Source: Clostridiales bacterium (lineage in GTDB: Bacteria > Bacillota > Clostridia > Oscillospirales > Oscillospiraceae). From it: a stretch of 64,000 nt of DNA. The notes beneath the pieces are model-generated. The model was given only the letters and a program-made list of their open reading frames with translations, was not told the DNA's origin and did no database searches. The translations under genes and the position numbers were made by a program. The stretch is from NCBI GenBank assembly GCA_004556345.1, contig SFHQ01000009.1, forward strand, positions 12,800 through 76,799, read 5' to 3'. Below, one piece after another: positions 8,016 through 15,947 of this stretch (its first letter is position 1; every line of letters begins with the position of its first letter).

Positions 8016-8056
8016 AAAAAACATCCCCCGGACGCAAACCAAGCTGCATCCGGGGG
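8016..8056 (-). terminator. Intrinsic terminator of the calcium-type ATPase gene
   Basis: On the minus strand a stem CCCCCGGATGCA/TGCGTCCGGGGG is followed within three bases by six T. It starts 15 bases past the ATPase stop. Confidence 0.85.
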
Positions 8057-8071
8057 GAACCTTGCTTTCTC

Positions 8072-10717
8072 TCAATGGGGGGCTGCCGCCGTCTCCTGCA
8101 CGGTCTTGGGGTGGGCGGCGCGATGCACACCCTTCACGATCTCGCAGACGATCAGCGGCGTGAGGGCCAGGCCCAGGGTGACACCCCACAGGGATAGGGT
8201 CAGGGGGACGACAGAGAAGGCCGCCTGCAAGGGCGGGGCCAGGAGGACGGCGGCTTGCAGGAGCAGGCCGACAAGAAAGGCCTTGTTCATGGCGGGGTTG
8301 GAGAAGACGCCCAGGCGAAAAAGGCTGGTCCGCTCGCTGCGGACGTCGAAGGCGTGGAACAGCTGACTGAGGGTCAGGGTGGCGAAGGCCATGGTGTTGG
8401 CCACGGCGTAGTCGTTGGAGAGATACAGCCCCAAGCCGTAGGCCAGGAGGGTGATGCCGCCGACCAGGATCCCCTGCCAGGCCAGGCGGCGGGAAAAGGC
8501 GCGGCTGAACAGCGGCTCGTGAGGGTCCCTGGGGGGCTGGTCCATCACCCGCCGCTCCACCGGCTCCATCCCCAGGGCCAGGGCCGGGAGAGAATCCGTG
8601 ACGAGATTCAGCCAGAGCAGCTGCACCGGCGTCAGGGGCGCGTGGGAGAAGGGCAGGACCGTGGCCAAGAAGATGGTGAGGATCTCCCCGATGTTGCAGG
8701 AGAGCAAGTAGTGGATGGCCTTGCGGATGTTGGCGTAGATGCCCCGCCCCTGCTCCACGGCGGCGACCACGGTGGCAAAGTTGTCGTCGGTGAGGATCAT
8801 GTCCGCCGCGCCCTTGGCCACGTCCGTGCCCGCTTTGCCCATGGCGCAGCCAATGTCGGCAGCCCGGAGGGCGGGGGCGTCGTTGACACCGTCGCCGGTC
8901 ATGGCGACGACGCGGCCTTTTTTCTGCCAGGCCTGGACGATGCGGAGCTTGTGCTCCGGGGTCACGCGGGCGTAGACGGAGACCCGCTCGATCTCCTCCT
9001 CCAGGGCCTCTTGCGGCAGGAAATCCAACCCCGGCCCGTCGATGGCCTTGTCCCCCGGCCGGAAGATGTTCAGCTGGCGGGCAATGGCCACCGCCGTCTC
9101 CTTGTGGTCGCCGGTGATCATAATGGGCCGGATGCCCGCCGCCGCGCAGCGGTCCACCGCCGTCCTGGCTTCGGGCCGGGGCGGGTCCATCATGCCGATG
9201 AGGCCCACAAAGGTCAGGTCGTGCTCCAAGGTCTGGGCGTCAAACTGCTTGGGGGCGGCAGTCTCCTCCCGCTGGGCCACGGCCAGGACCCGCAGGGCCT
9301 GGCCCGCCAGGATGCGGTTTTCTGAAAGGATCCGCCCCCGGCTCCCAGCGTCCAGGGGTTTCCGGCCCCCAGGGCCTAAGAGATGGGTGCATTGGGCCAG
9401 GACGGCCTCCGGAGCCCCTTTCACGGCGATGAGGACCCCGCCGCCGGGGCAGGTGTGGCAGGTGGCCATGCGCTTGCGGACGGCATCGAAGGGCGCTTCC
9501 CCCCGGCGGGGGAAATCCTGGTCCAGGCGGGTTTTGGCAAAGCCCTCGCGGGCGGCCCGGAGGGCAATGGCCGTCTCCGTGGGGTCTCCGGTGAAATCGG
9601 TGCCGTCGGGGGTGGGCTTGGCGTCGCTGCACAGGGTCCCCAGGGTGAGGGCCAGGGGGCGCTTGCCGGGGGCGGCGGTCCAGACGTCTAAGACGGCCAT
9701 TTGGTTCTTGGTCAGTGTCCCGGTCTTGTCCGAGCAGATGACGGACGCACAGCCCAGGGTCTCCACCGCAGGCAGGCGCTTGATGATGGCGTTGCGCTTG
9801 GCCATGCGTCCCACGCCAATGGCCAACACGATGGTGACGATGGCGGGCAGGCCCTCCGGGATCGCTGCCACGGCCAGGGCCACCGCCGTGAGAAACATGT
9901 CCAGAATGTCCCGGTGCTGGAGCATCCCCACGCCGAACATCACGGCGCACACGCCCACGCACACCAGGGAGAGGACTTGGGAGACCTCGCCCATCTTCCG
10001 CTGGAGGGGCGTCTGCCCCTGCTGCTGGCGGAGGAGGAGACCGGCGATCTTTCCCATCTCCGAGTCCATGCCGGTGCCGGTCACGACGATCTTCCCCCGG
10101 CCCCCGGTGACAACGGTGCCGCCGATGACCATGTTTTTCCGCTCGGCCAAGGGGGTGTCCGGGGGCAGACCGCTGCCGTCTCGCTTGGCCACGGCCCCGG
10201 ACTCGCCGGTCATCGCCGACTCATCCGTCTGCAACCCGGCTTCCCATAAAATACGGCCGTCGGCAGGGACGTAGTCTCCCGCTTCCAGCCAGACGATGTC
10301 GCCGGGGACGAGATCGGTGCTGTCCAGCCTGGCCTCCCCGCCGTCCCGCAGGACCTTGGCCTTGGGGGACGAGAGCTTGCGTAGGGCCTCCAGGGCTTTC
10401 CGGGCGTTGTCCTCCTGCGAGACAGAGATGACGGTGTTGAACACCACAATGCCCAGAATAATGGCCGCGTCCAGCCAGTCCCGTCCGCCCCCGGCAAAAA
10501 ACGACAGGGCCGCGGCGGCCAGCAGGACTAAGATCATCGGGTCTTTCAGCTGGCCCAGGACTTGGCGGAGCTTCCCCGCCTGGGGGACCTCGTCCAGCTG
10601 GTTGGGGCCATAGGCCGCCAGCCGCCGGGCGGCCTCCTGGCCGCTCAAGCCCCGGTCCGGATCGGTGTTCAAGGTCTCCAGCACCCGCCGGAGGCTGTCG
10701 CTGTAAAATGTACGCAT
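8072..10717 (-). CDS. P-type cation ATPase, calcium (PMCA/SERCA-like, P2) type
   Basis: An 881-residue P2-type ATPase. It has an N-terminal cation-ATPase domain, the TDESAMTGES actuator loop (about residues 167-176), the AIPEGLPA motif of helix 4 typical of calcium pumps, the phosphorylation site SDKTGTLT with Asp330, the MITGDHKETA and TGDGVNDAPAL hinge motifs, and a C-terminal four-helix cation-ATPase domain. It probably exports Ca2+ (or Mn2+) from the cytoplasm using ATP. It stands alone in its own transcription unit with a strong terminator. A second, distinct pump of the same class lies inside the Ter cluster at 45.5-48.2 kb. Confidence 0.93.
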   Translation of the reverse strand: MRTFYSDSLRRVLETLNTDPDRGLSGQEAARRLAAYGPNQLDEVPQAGKLRQVLGQLKDPMILVLLAAAALSFFAGGGRDWLDAAIILGIVVFNTVISVSQEDNARKALEALRKLSSPKAKVLRDGGEARLDSTDLVPGDIVWLEAGDYVPADGRILWEAGLQTDESAMTGESGAVAKRDGSGLPPDTPLAERKNMVIGGTVVTGGRGKIVVTGTGMDSEMGKIAGLLLRQQQGQTPLQRKMGEVSQVLSLVCVGVCAVMFGVGMLQHRDILDMFLTAVALAVAAIPEGLPAIVTIVLAIGVGRMAKRNAIIKRLPAVETLGCASVICSDKTGTLTKNQMAVLDVWTAAPGKRPLALTLGTLCSDAKPTPDGTDFTGDPTETAIALRAAREGFAKTRLDQDFPRRGEAPFDAVRKRMATCHTCPGGGVLIAVKGAPEAVLAQCTHLLGPGGRKPLDAGSRGRILSENRILAGQALRVLAVAQREETAAPKQFDAQTLEHDLTFVGLIGMMDPPRPEARTAVDRCAAAGIRPIMITGDHKETAVAIARQLNIFRPGDKAIDGPGLDFLPQEALEEEIERVSVYARVTPEHKLRIVQAWQKKGRVVAMTGDGVNDAPALRAADIGCAMGKAGTDVAKGAADMILTDDNFATVVAAVEQGRGIYANIRKAIHYLLSCNIGEILTIFLATVLPFSHAPLTPVQLLWLNLVTDSLPALALGMEPVERRVMDQPPRDPHEPLFSRAFSRRLAWQGILVGGITLLAYGLGLYLSNDYAVANTMAFATLTLSQLFHAFDVRSERTSLFRLGVFSNPAMNKAFLVGLLLQAAVLLAPPLQAAFSVVPLTLSLWGVTLGLALTPLIVCEIVKGVHRAAHPKTVQETAAAPH

Positions 10718-10831
10718 ACGATTCCCGCGCCCCTTCCGCTTCCATTGCTGGCTCTAGCATAGCGGACAGGCCCCTTTCGATTCTGTCACATTCTGGAATC
10801 TCAGAAAAGTTTTTCCTCTCCGAGATAAACA

Positions 10832-10863
10832 GCGGGAAGAGAACGCTGTGGTTCTCTTCCCGC
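10832..10863. other. Strong 13-bp hairpin upstream of the small-peptide promoter
   Basis: GCGGGAAGAGAAC and GTTCTCTTCCCGC form a perfect 13-bp stem with a 6-base loop. No T-run follows on either strand. It separates the ATPase promoter region from the toxin-like unit; its role is not clear. Confidence 0.6.
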
Positions 10864-10891
10864 ACAAAATTTTGTGGTTATTTGTAGAATC

Positions 10892-10920
10892 TTGTCGAAG
10901 CGATTCTTTTCTGATATACT
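10892..10920 (+). promoter_or_regulatory. Promoter of the small membrane peptide gene
   Basis: TTGTCG (10892-10897), 17 bp, TATACT (10915-10920). Transcription should begin near 10927, giving a short 5' leader in which CTCCTT (10935-10940) can pair with the AAGGAG of the ribosome binding site (10949-10954). Confidence 0.75.
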
Positions 10921-10963
10921 GACGTTGCTGCTGACTCCTTCGCAGTGGAAGGAGGTGAGCTGC

Positions 10964-11056
10964 GTGGAGACCGTTATGGCGTTCCTCATGTCAATTGTGG
11001 CAGACGTACTGTCGTACTTTATCTGCAAATGGCTGGATGATGATGGGGACCGGTAA
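10964..11056 (+). CDS. 30-residue hydrophobic peptide, probable type I toxin
   Basis: A GTG-initiated 30-codon gene, 8 bases after a GGAAGGAGGTG ribosome binding site. The peptide has an acidic N-terminus, one membrane-spanning segment (AFLMSIVADVLSYFICKWLD) and a charged DDDGDR tail, the usual build of type I toxins. Independent support comes from a good promoter, a leader helix that would mask the ribosome binding site, and a convergent antisense RNA with consensus promoter and terminator. I do not recognise the family by name; short peptides ending in ICKWLD seem familiar from clostridial genomes, but I could not verify this. Confidence 0.65.
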   Translation: METVMAFLMSIVADVLSYFICKWLDDDGDR

Positions 11057-11108
11057 GCAGTGACCAGCCTGAGGCGACTTAAGCCCGCGTCTCTGCAAAA
11101 ATGCAATC

Positions 11109-11197
11109 AAAAAAGGGAACAGAACGCCACCGAGAAGCTGCAACTTCTGGTGGCGTTCGTGCTTACTGCGTGGATAAAAGTTATGGCGCTTTTTCCA
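11109..11197 (-). ncRNA. Convergent antisense RNA, probable antitoxin of the small peptide
   Basis: A roughly 90-base transcript is defined by the consensus promoter at 11203-11232 and an intrinsic terminator: stem GAACGCCACC...GGTGGCGTTC (11122-11158) followed on the minus strand by TTCCC and six T (11109-11114). It runs toward the peptide gene and would overlap the 3' end of a peptide mRNA that reads past 11109, as in RatA/txpA-type systems. No protein is encoded. Confidence 0.7.
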
Positions 11198-11202
11198 AGT
11201 TC

Positions 11203-11232
11203 ATTATAGTATATGCCTCACAGCCTTGTCAA
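11203..11232 (-). promoter_or_regulatory. Consensus promoter of the antisense RNA
   Basis: Perfect TTGACA (11227-11232 on the complement) and perfect TATAAT (11203-11208), spaced 18 bp. No protein gene follows it on the minus strand, which argues for a dedicated RNA promoter. Confidence 0.82.
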
Positions 11233-11278
11233 GGCCTCCCCTGTGGAAAGATTTCGACACAGGAGCTTAGAAACCCTC

Positions 11279-11307
11279 TTGACAAGACCTGTGATTTGGT
11301 GTAAATT
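11279..11307 (+). promoter_or_regulatory. Promoter of the metNIQ T-box leader
   Basis: TTGACA (11279-11284), 17 bp, TAAATT (11302-11307); transcription start near 11314. Confidence 0.78.
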
Positions 11308-11313
11308 TACTTT

Positions 11314-11593
11314 CACAATGGAATACCACAAAGACAATGAAGAGAAGAGTACCCACGGCGATTCGCTTCAGAGAGTCCCGGTTGCTGAAAAGGGACGCGC
11401 TGACCTATGGGGAAGATGGTCTCGGAGTCGCGCACCGAGTGGCGGTTTGCCATTAGGCTGCGACGGGAGCGCCCGTCATCGCGCCAGGGTGTGCTTGCAC
11501 CCGCTAAGGCCGGCTTCGTGAGGAGCCGCGCGAACCAAGGTGGTACCACGGCGAAGTTTGCCGTCCTTGATCTATGTCAAGGACGGTTTTTTT
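11314..11593 (+). ncRNA. T-box leader riboswitch, methionine specificity
   Basis: Stem I elements AGAGAGTCCCGGTTGCTGAAA lie at about 11371-11391. The specifier region GAAG-ATG-GTC places AUG at 11416-11418, and the T-box AAGGTGGTACCACGG is at 11536-11550. A terminator stem CCGTCCTTGA/TCAAGGACGG with seven T (11561-11593) follows. Uncharged tRNA-Met would promote readthrough into metNIQ. The specifier agrees with the transporter downstream; another ATG at 11407-11409 is an alternative reading of the same specificity. Confidence 0.92.
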
Positions 11594-11695
11594 GTTGTAT
11601 AGCCAGAATGATCCCGTCCTCCGGCCGCGCCGGATGGGGCGGCCCACCTTCGCCCGAAACGCGGCGAACCAAACCAAGAGAGAAGGGAGAACACC

Positions 11696-12709
11696 GTGAG
11701 TTTACCCATCATCCAAATTCAACATCTGAATAAGACCTTCGGCACCGGAGAGGCCGCCGTCCACGCCCTGGAAGACATCAACTTAGAGGTCCAGGCGGGT
11801 GAGATCTTCGGCATCATCGGTCTTTCCGGCGCAGGCAAGTCCACCCTGGTCCGCTGCATGAACCTGCTGGAGCGCCCCACCTCCGGCTCGGTCGTCGTGG
11901 ACGGCAAGGACATGACCAAGCTCTCCGTGAAGGAGCTGCGCAAGGCCCGCAAGGACATCAGCATGATCTTCCAGAGCTTCAACCTGCTCATGCAGCGCAC
12001 CGCCCTGGACAACATCTGCTTCCCCTTAGAGCTGGTCGGCACCCCCCGCGCCAAGGCCGTGGCCCGCGCGAAAGAACTGCTGGACCTGGTCGGCCTGGGC
12101 AACCGGGCCGGGGCCTACCCCGCCCAGCTCTCCGGCGGCCAGAAGCAGCGCGTCGCCATCGCCCGCGCCCTGGCCACGGACCCCAAGGTCCTGCTGTGTG
12201 ACGAGGCAACCTCTGCCCTGGACCCCACCACGACCCTGTCGATTTTGGATCTGCTGAAGGAGCTGAACCAAAAGCTGGGCGTCACCGTGGTGGTCATCAC
12301 CCACCAGATGAATGTCATCGAGGAAATCTGCCACCGGGTCGCCATTCTGGACCACGGCGTGGTGGCCGAGCAGGACACCGTGGAAGAGATCTTCTCCAAC
12401 CCCAAGACGGACATCGGCCGCCAGCTGGTCTACCCCAACGGCGTGCGCATCGACCAGCTTCCCCCCGCCCAGGTCATCCGGGTGGCGTTCAACGGCGGCT
12501 CGTCCTATGAGCCGCTCATCGCCTCCCTGGCCATCGACTGCGGCGTGAAAGTCAATATTCTGGGGGCGGACACCCGCAACATGGACGGCAAGGCCTTCGG
12601 CACCATGCTCCTGGGCCTGCCCAAGGACCCCAAAGAGGCGGGCAAAGCCCTGGACTATATCAAGAGCCAGCCCGACATTACGGTAGAGGAGGTTTCCGGT
12701 CATGCTTGA
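11696..12709 (+). CDS. metN: Methionine ABC transporter, ATP-binding protein
   Basis: A 337-residue ATPase with Walker A GLSGAGKST (about residues 43-51), Q-loop FQSFNLL, ABC signature LSGGQKQRVAIARAL, Walker B VLLCDEATSALDP and a switch histidine in VVITHQM. The C-terminal 90 residues form the NIL/ACT-like domain that senses methionine in MetN proteins. The GTG start follows AAGGGAG. It energises methionine uptake with MetI and MetQ. Its end overlaps metI by 8 bp, and the T-box ahead shows the operon responds to methionyl-tRNA starvation. Confidence 0.95.
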   Translation: MSLPIIQIQHLNKTFGTGEAAVHALEDINLEVQAGEIFGIIGLSGAGKSTLVRCMNLLERPTSGSVVVDGKDMTKLSVKELRKARKDISMIFQSFNLLMQRTALDNICFPLELVGTPRAKAVARAKELLDLVGLGNRAGAYPAQLSGGQKQRVAIARALATDPKVLLCDEATSALDPTTTLSILDLLKELNQKLGVTVVVITHQMNVIEEICHRVAILDHGVVAEQDTVEEIFSNPKTDIGRQLVYPNGVRIDQLPPAQVIRVAFNGGSSYEPLIASLAIDCGVKVNILGADTRNMDGKAFGTMLLGLPKDPKEAGKALDYIKSQPDITVEEVSGHA

Positions 12710-13382
12710 GACGATTTCCCAGTTCTGGGGTCAGTACGGCGGCCTGCTGCTGGAGGGCACCAGGGACACCCTCATCATGGTGTTCATCTCCACCCTCTTC
12801 GCCTATGTCATCGGCCTGCCCCTGGGCGTGCTGCTGAGCATCACCCAGCCCCACGGCATCTGGCCCCATAAATGGCTCAACCGCATTCTGGGCTGGATCA
12901 TCAACGTGGGCCGTTCCCTGCCCTTCATCATCCTGATGATCGCCATCATGCCCTTCACCAAGGCCCTCGTGGGCACCAAGATCGGCGTCCCCGGTGCCAT
13001 CGTCCCCCTGGTTGTCTCCGCCGCGCCGTTCATCGCCCGCATGGTCGAGACGTCTCTGGCAGAAGTGGACGCAGGCGTGGTCGAGGCCGCCCAGTCCATG
13101 GGCGCTTCCAACCTCCAGATCGTCTGGAAGGTCTATCTGCCCGAAGCCGTGCCCTCTCTGATCCTGGGCGCGTCCATCTCCATCATCACCCTGCTCGGCT
13201 ACACCGCCATCGCCGGTGCCGTCGGTGCCGGTGGTCTGGGCGACCTGGCCGTTCGGTACGGCTACCAGCGCCGCGTGACCTCCATGATGGTCGTCACCGT
13301 CATCTTCATCATCATCCTGGTGCAGGTGATCCAATCCGTTTTCAGTTGGCTGTCCACGAAGCTGGACAAGCGTCTGAGATAA
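12702..13382 (+). CDS. metI: Methionine ABC transporter, permease
   Basis: A 226-residue permease with five to six membrane helices and the EAA-type cytoplasmic loop EVDAGVVEAAQSMGASNLQIVWKVYLPEA-like segment (about residues 119-147) that docks on MetN. Length and order (N-I-Q) match MetI. It is translated with an 8-bp overlap from metN and precedes metQ by 38 bp. Confidence 0.95.
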   Translation: MLETISQFWGQYGGLLLEGTRDTLIMVFISTLFAYVIGLPLGVLLSITQPHGIWPHKWLNRILGWIINVGRSLPFIILMIAIMPFTKALVGTKIGVPGAIVPLVVSAAPFIARMVETSLAEVDAGVVEAAQSMGASNLQIVWKVYLPEAVPSLILGASISIITLLGYTAIAGAVGAGGLGDLAVRYGYQRRVTSMMVVTVIFIIILVQVIQSVFSWLSTKLDKRLR

Positions 13383-13420
13383 ATTTTATACCATCTTATT
13401 GTTAGGAGGAACTGATTCCC

Positions 13421-14299
13421 ATGAAGAAGCTTCTTGCTCTGACCCTGGCGCTGGTTCTCTGCCTGGGCCTGGCTGCCTGCGGCGGCGGCACCAGCACGGA
13501 CACCGACACCAACGCTGACACCTCTTCCGACGCCGACACCAACGGCGATGCTACCGCCAACGGCGAGACCATCACCCTGACCGTCGGTGCCACCCCCAAC
13601 CCCCACGCTGAGATCCTGGCTCAGGTCAAGGACGACCTGGCTGCCGAGGGCATCGACCTGGTGGTGAAGGAGTATAGCGACTACGTCGTGCCCAACACCG
13701 CCGTGGAGGAGGGTGACCTGGACGCCAACTACTTCCAGCACACCCCCTACATGGAAAAGTTCAACGAGGAGAACGGCACCCATCTGGTTTCCGTGGGCAA
13801 GATCCACTATGAGCCCATGGGCATTTATCCCGGCCTCACCAAGACCCTGGAAGAGCTGCCCGACGGCGCTACCATCGCCGTGCCCAACGACGCCACCAAC
13901 GAGGCTCGTGCCCTCCAGCTGCTGGCCGCACAGGGCCTGATCGAGCTGAAGGAGGACGCCGGTCTGAACGCCACCCCCAACGACATCACCAGCAACCCCA
14001 AGAACCTGCAGTTCAAGGAGCTGGAGGCCGCTATGCTGCCCCAGACCGCCAGCGAGGTCGACCTGTCCGTCATCAACTCCAACTTCGCCATGGAAGGCGG
14101 CATGAACCCCGCCACTGATTCCCTGGCTTCCGAGGACGCTGATTCCGAGGCCGCCCAGACCTTCGCCAACATCGTCGCCGTGAAGGAAGGCCACGAGAAC
14201 GACCCCGCCATCCAGGCTCTGGTCAAGGCTCTGCAGTCCGACAAGGTCAAGGAGTACATCGAAAAGACCTACAGCGGCGCTGTTGTCGCCGTGTTCTAA
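13421..14299 (+). CDS. metQ: Methionine-binding lipoprotein
   Basis: A 292-residue NlpA/MetQ family binding protein. The signal peptide MKKLLALTLALVLCLGLAA is followed by the lipobox cysteine (residue 20) and a Thr/Asp-rich linker. The mature domain shows VGATPNPHAEIL, YFQHTPYMEKFNEENG, a KIHYEPMGIYPGL-like segment and PNDATNEARALQLLAAQGLI, all MetQ hallmarks. It captures methionine outside the membrane for MetNI. A clear AGGAGG precedes the ATG and an intrinsic terminator follows. Confidence 0.95.
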   Translation: MKKLLALTLALVLCLGLAACGGGTSTDTDTNADTSSDADTNGDATANGETITLTVGATPNPHAEILAQVKDDLAAEGIDLVVKEYSDYVVPNTAVEEGDLDANYFQHTPYMEKFNEENGTHLVSVGKIHYEPMGIYPGLTKTLEELPDGATIAVPNDATNEARALQLLAAQGLIELKEDAGLNATPNDITSNPKNLQFKELEAAMLPQTASEVDLSVINSNFAMEGGMNPATDSLASEDADSEAAQTFANIVAVKEGHENDPAIQALVKALQSDKVKEYIEKTYSGAVVAVF

Positions 14300-14336
14300 G
14301 GTTTTCAGAACACACAAGAAACCTGATCTGCGCAAA

Positions 14337-14371
14337 GAACGGAGAAGCCCGCCCGCTTCTCCGTTCTTTTG
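14337..14371 (+). terminator. Intrinsic terminator of metNIQ
   Basis: Stem AACGGAGAAG/CTTCTCCGTT with a short GC loop, followed by CTTTTG. Confidence 0.75.
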
Positions 14372-14384
14372 TCCATTTCCCCTC

Positions 14385-14412
14385 TTGACACTTCGCCACA
14401 ATATGATAAAGT
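14385..14412 (+). promoter_or_regulatory. Promoter of the MATE transporter gene
   Basis: TTGACA (14385-14390), 16 bp, TAAAGT (14407-14412); about 90 bases upstream of the start codon. Confidence 0.65.
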
Positions 14413-14500
14413 AATATAGCTTTGCTTCGGAACTGGCCGGAGCAAAGCCTTTTCCTGCTTTTTTCCCGTTTTGATCTCGATCTCATAAGGAGGCACCGCT

Positions 14501-15892
14501 ATGGCAACTACACCTTCCCGCACCGTAAAACCACCGGAAAATAAAATGGGCGTTCAGCCCGTCGGCCGATTGCTGGCCGGCATGGCGGTGCCCATGATGA
14601 TCTCCATGCTGGTCCAGGCGCTGTACAACATCGTGGACAGCATCTTCGTGGCCCGGCTGAGTGAAAACGCCCTGACCGCCGTCTCCCTGGCCTTCCCCCT
14701 GCAAAACCTGATGATCGCCGTCTGCGCAGGCACCACCGTGGGTATGAACGCCCTGCTCTCCCGCTCCCTGGGGGCCAAGGAGCAGGACAAGGCAGACCAG
14801 GCCGCCAACACCGGCATCTTCCTGGCCTTCTGCTCCTTTGCTGTGTTCTGTCTCATCGGTGTCTTCTTCTCCCATACATTCTTCCGGATGCAGACTGACG
14901 TGGCGGAGATCGTGAACTACGGCACCATCTACGGCCGGGTCTGCCTGGGCTGCTCCATCGGCCTGTTCTGCCAGTTTACGTTTGAGCGCCTGCTGCAATC
15001 GACCGGCCGGACCCATCTCTCCATGTGCACCCAGATGCTGGGCGCCCTGCTGAACATCGCCCTGGACCCCATCTTCATCTTCGGTCTCTTCGGTGCCCCC
15101 CGGCTGGAGGTCGCCGGTGCCGCCGTCGCCACGGTCATCGGCCAGTGCTGCGCCGCCGTCGCCGCCTTCATCATGAACATCAAGTGCAACCCCGACATCC
15201 ACCTGAACATCAAGAAGGTTCGCTGGCATTGGAACACCGTCAAGAACATCTATGAGATCGGCCTGCCCTCCATCATCATGCAGTGCGTCGGCTCCGTGAT
15301 GGTCTTTGGCATCAACCGCATCGTCATCCCCTTCACGACCACCGCCGCCGCCGTGTTCGGCGCGTATTTCAAGCTCCAGAGCTTCATCTTCATGCCCGTC
15401 TTTGGCCTGAACAACGGCATGGTGCCCATCATCGCCTACAACTTTGGCGCTAAGAAACCTGACCGGGTGAAGAAGACCATCAAGCTGGCCGTCTGCGTGG
15501 CCGTGTGCATCATGGCCGTGGGCTTTGCGCTGTTTGAGCTGGTGCCCGGCACGCTGCTCTCCCTCTTCGATGCCTCGCCGGACATGCTGGCCATCGGCAA
15601 GCCTGCCCTGCGGATCATCGGCATCCACTTCCCCCTGGCCGGGTTCTGCATCATCGCCGGGTCCGTCTGCCAGGCCATCGGCAACCCGATGTACAGCCTG
15701 ACCGTCTCCGTCTGCCGCCAGCTGGTGGTGCTGCTGCCGGCAGCGTGGCTCCTCTCCCGGACCGGTAACCTGGACCTGGTCTGGCTGGCCTTCCCCATCG
15801 CCGAGCTGATGTCTTTGACCCTCAGCTCCATCTTCCTGCGCAAGACCATCAAGCGGGCGGACCAGATCATGGCGCAGCCAGTGAAGCGATAA
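14501..15892 (+). CDS. MATE family efflux transporter
   Basis: A 463-residue protein with about twelve membrane helices in two repeated halves. The first half shows PMMISMLVQALYNIVDSIFVARL and the mid-sequence FERLLQSTGRTHLSMCTQMLGALLNIALDPIFIF-type region typical of the MATE (NorM/DinF) family; the second half repeats GLPSIIMQCVGSV and LNNGMVPIIAYNFGA. It is expected to expel a cationic drug or metabolite using a Na+ or H+ gradient; the substrate cannot be read from sequence. It is monocistronic, with an AAGGAGG site. Confidence 0.92.
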   Translation: MATTPSRTVKPPENKMGVQPVGRLLAGMAVPMMISMLVQALYNIVDSIFVARLSENALTAVSLAFPLQNLMIAVCAGTTVGMNALLSRSLGAKEQDKADQAANTGIFLAFCSFAVFCLIGVFFSHTFFRMQTDVAEIVNYGTIYGRVCLGCSIGLFCQFTFERLLQSTGRTHLSMCTQMLGALLNIALDPIFIFGLFGAPRLEVAGAAVATVIGQCCAAVAAFIMNIKCNPDIHLNIKKVRWHWNTVKNIYEIGLPSIIMQCVGSVMVFGINRIVIPFTTTAAAVFGAYFKLQSFIFMPVFGLNNGMVPIIAYNFGAKKPDRVKKTIKLAVCVAVCIMAVGFALFELVPGTLLSLFDASPDMLAIGKPALRIIGIHFPLAGFCIIAGSVCQAIGNPMYSLTVSVCRQLVVLLPAAWLLSRTGNLDLVWLAFPIAELMSLTLSSIFLRKTIKRADQIMAQPVKR

Positions 15893-15909
15893 CCCATACG
15901 ATAAACTGG

Positions 15910-15947
15910 CTCCCCGCTGTCTTTTCTGAAACAGCGGGGAGTTTTTT
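15910..15947. terminator. Terminator between the convergent MATE and ferritin-like genes
   Basis: CTCCCCGCTGT/ACAGCGGGGAG with a 10-base loop followed by six T on the plus strand. The T-run touches the stop codon of the convergent minus-strand gene. Confidence 0.88.

Noticed and set aside
11313..11549. A 78-codon frame inside the metNIQ leader (minus strand)
   Set aside because: Lies wholly within the structured T-box leader and has no translation signals.
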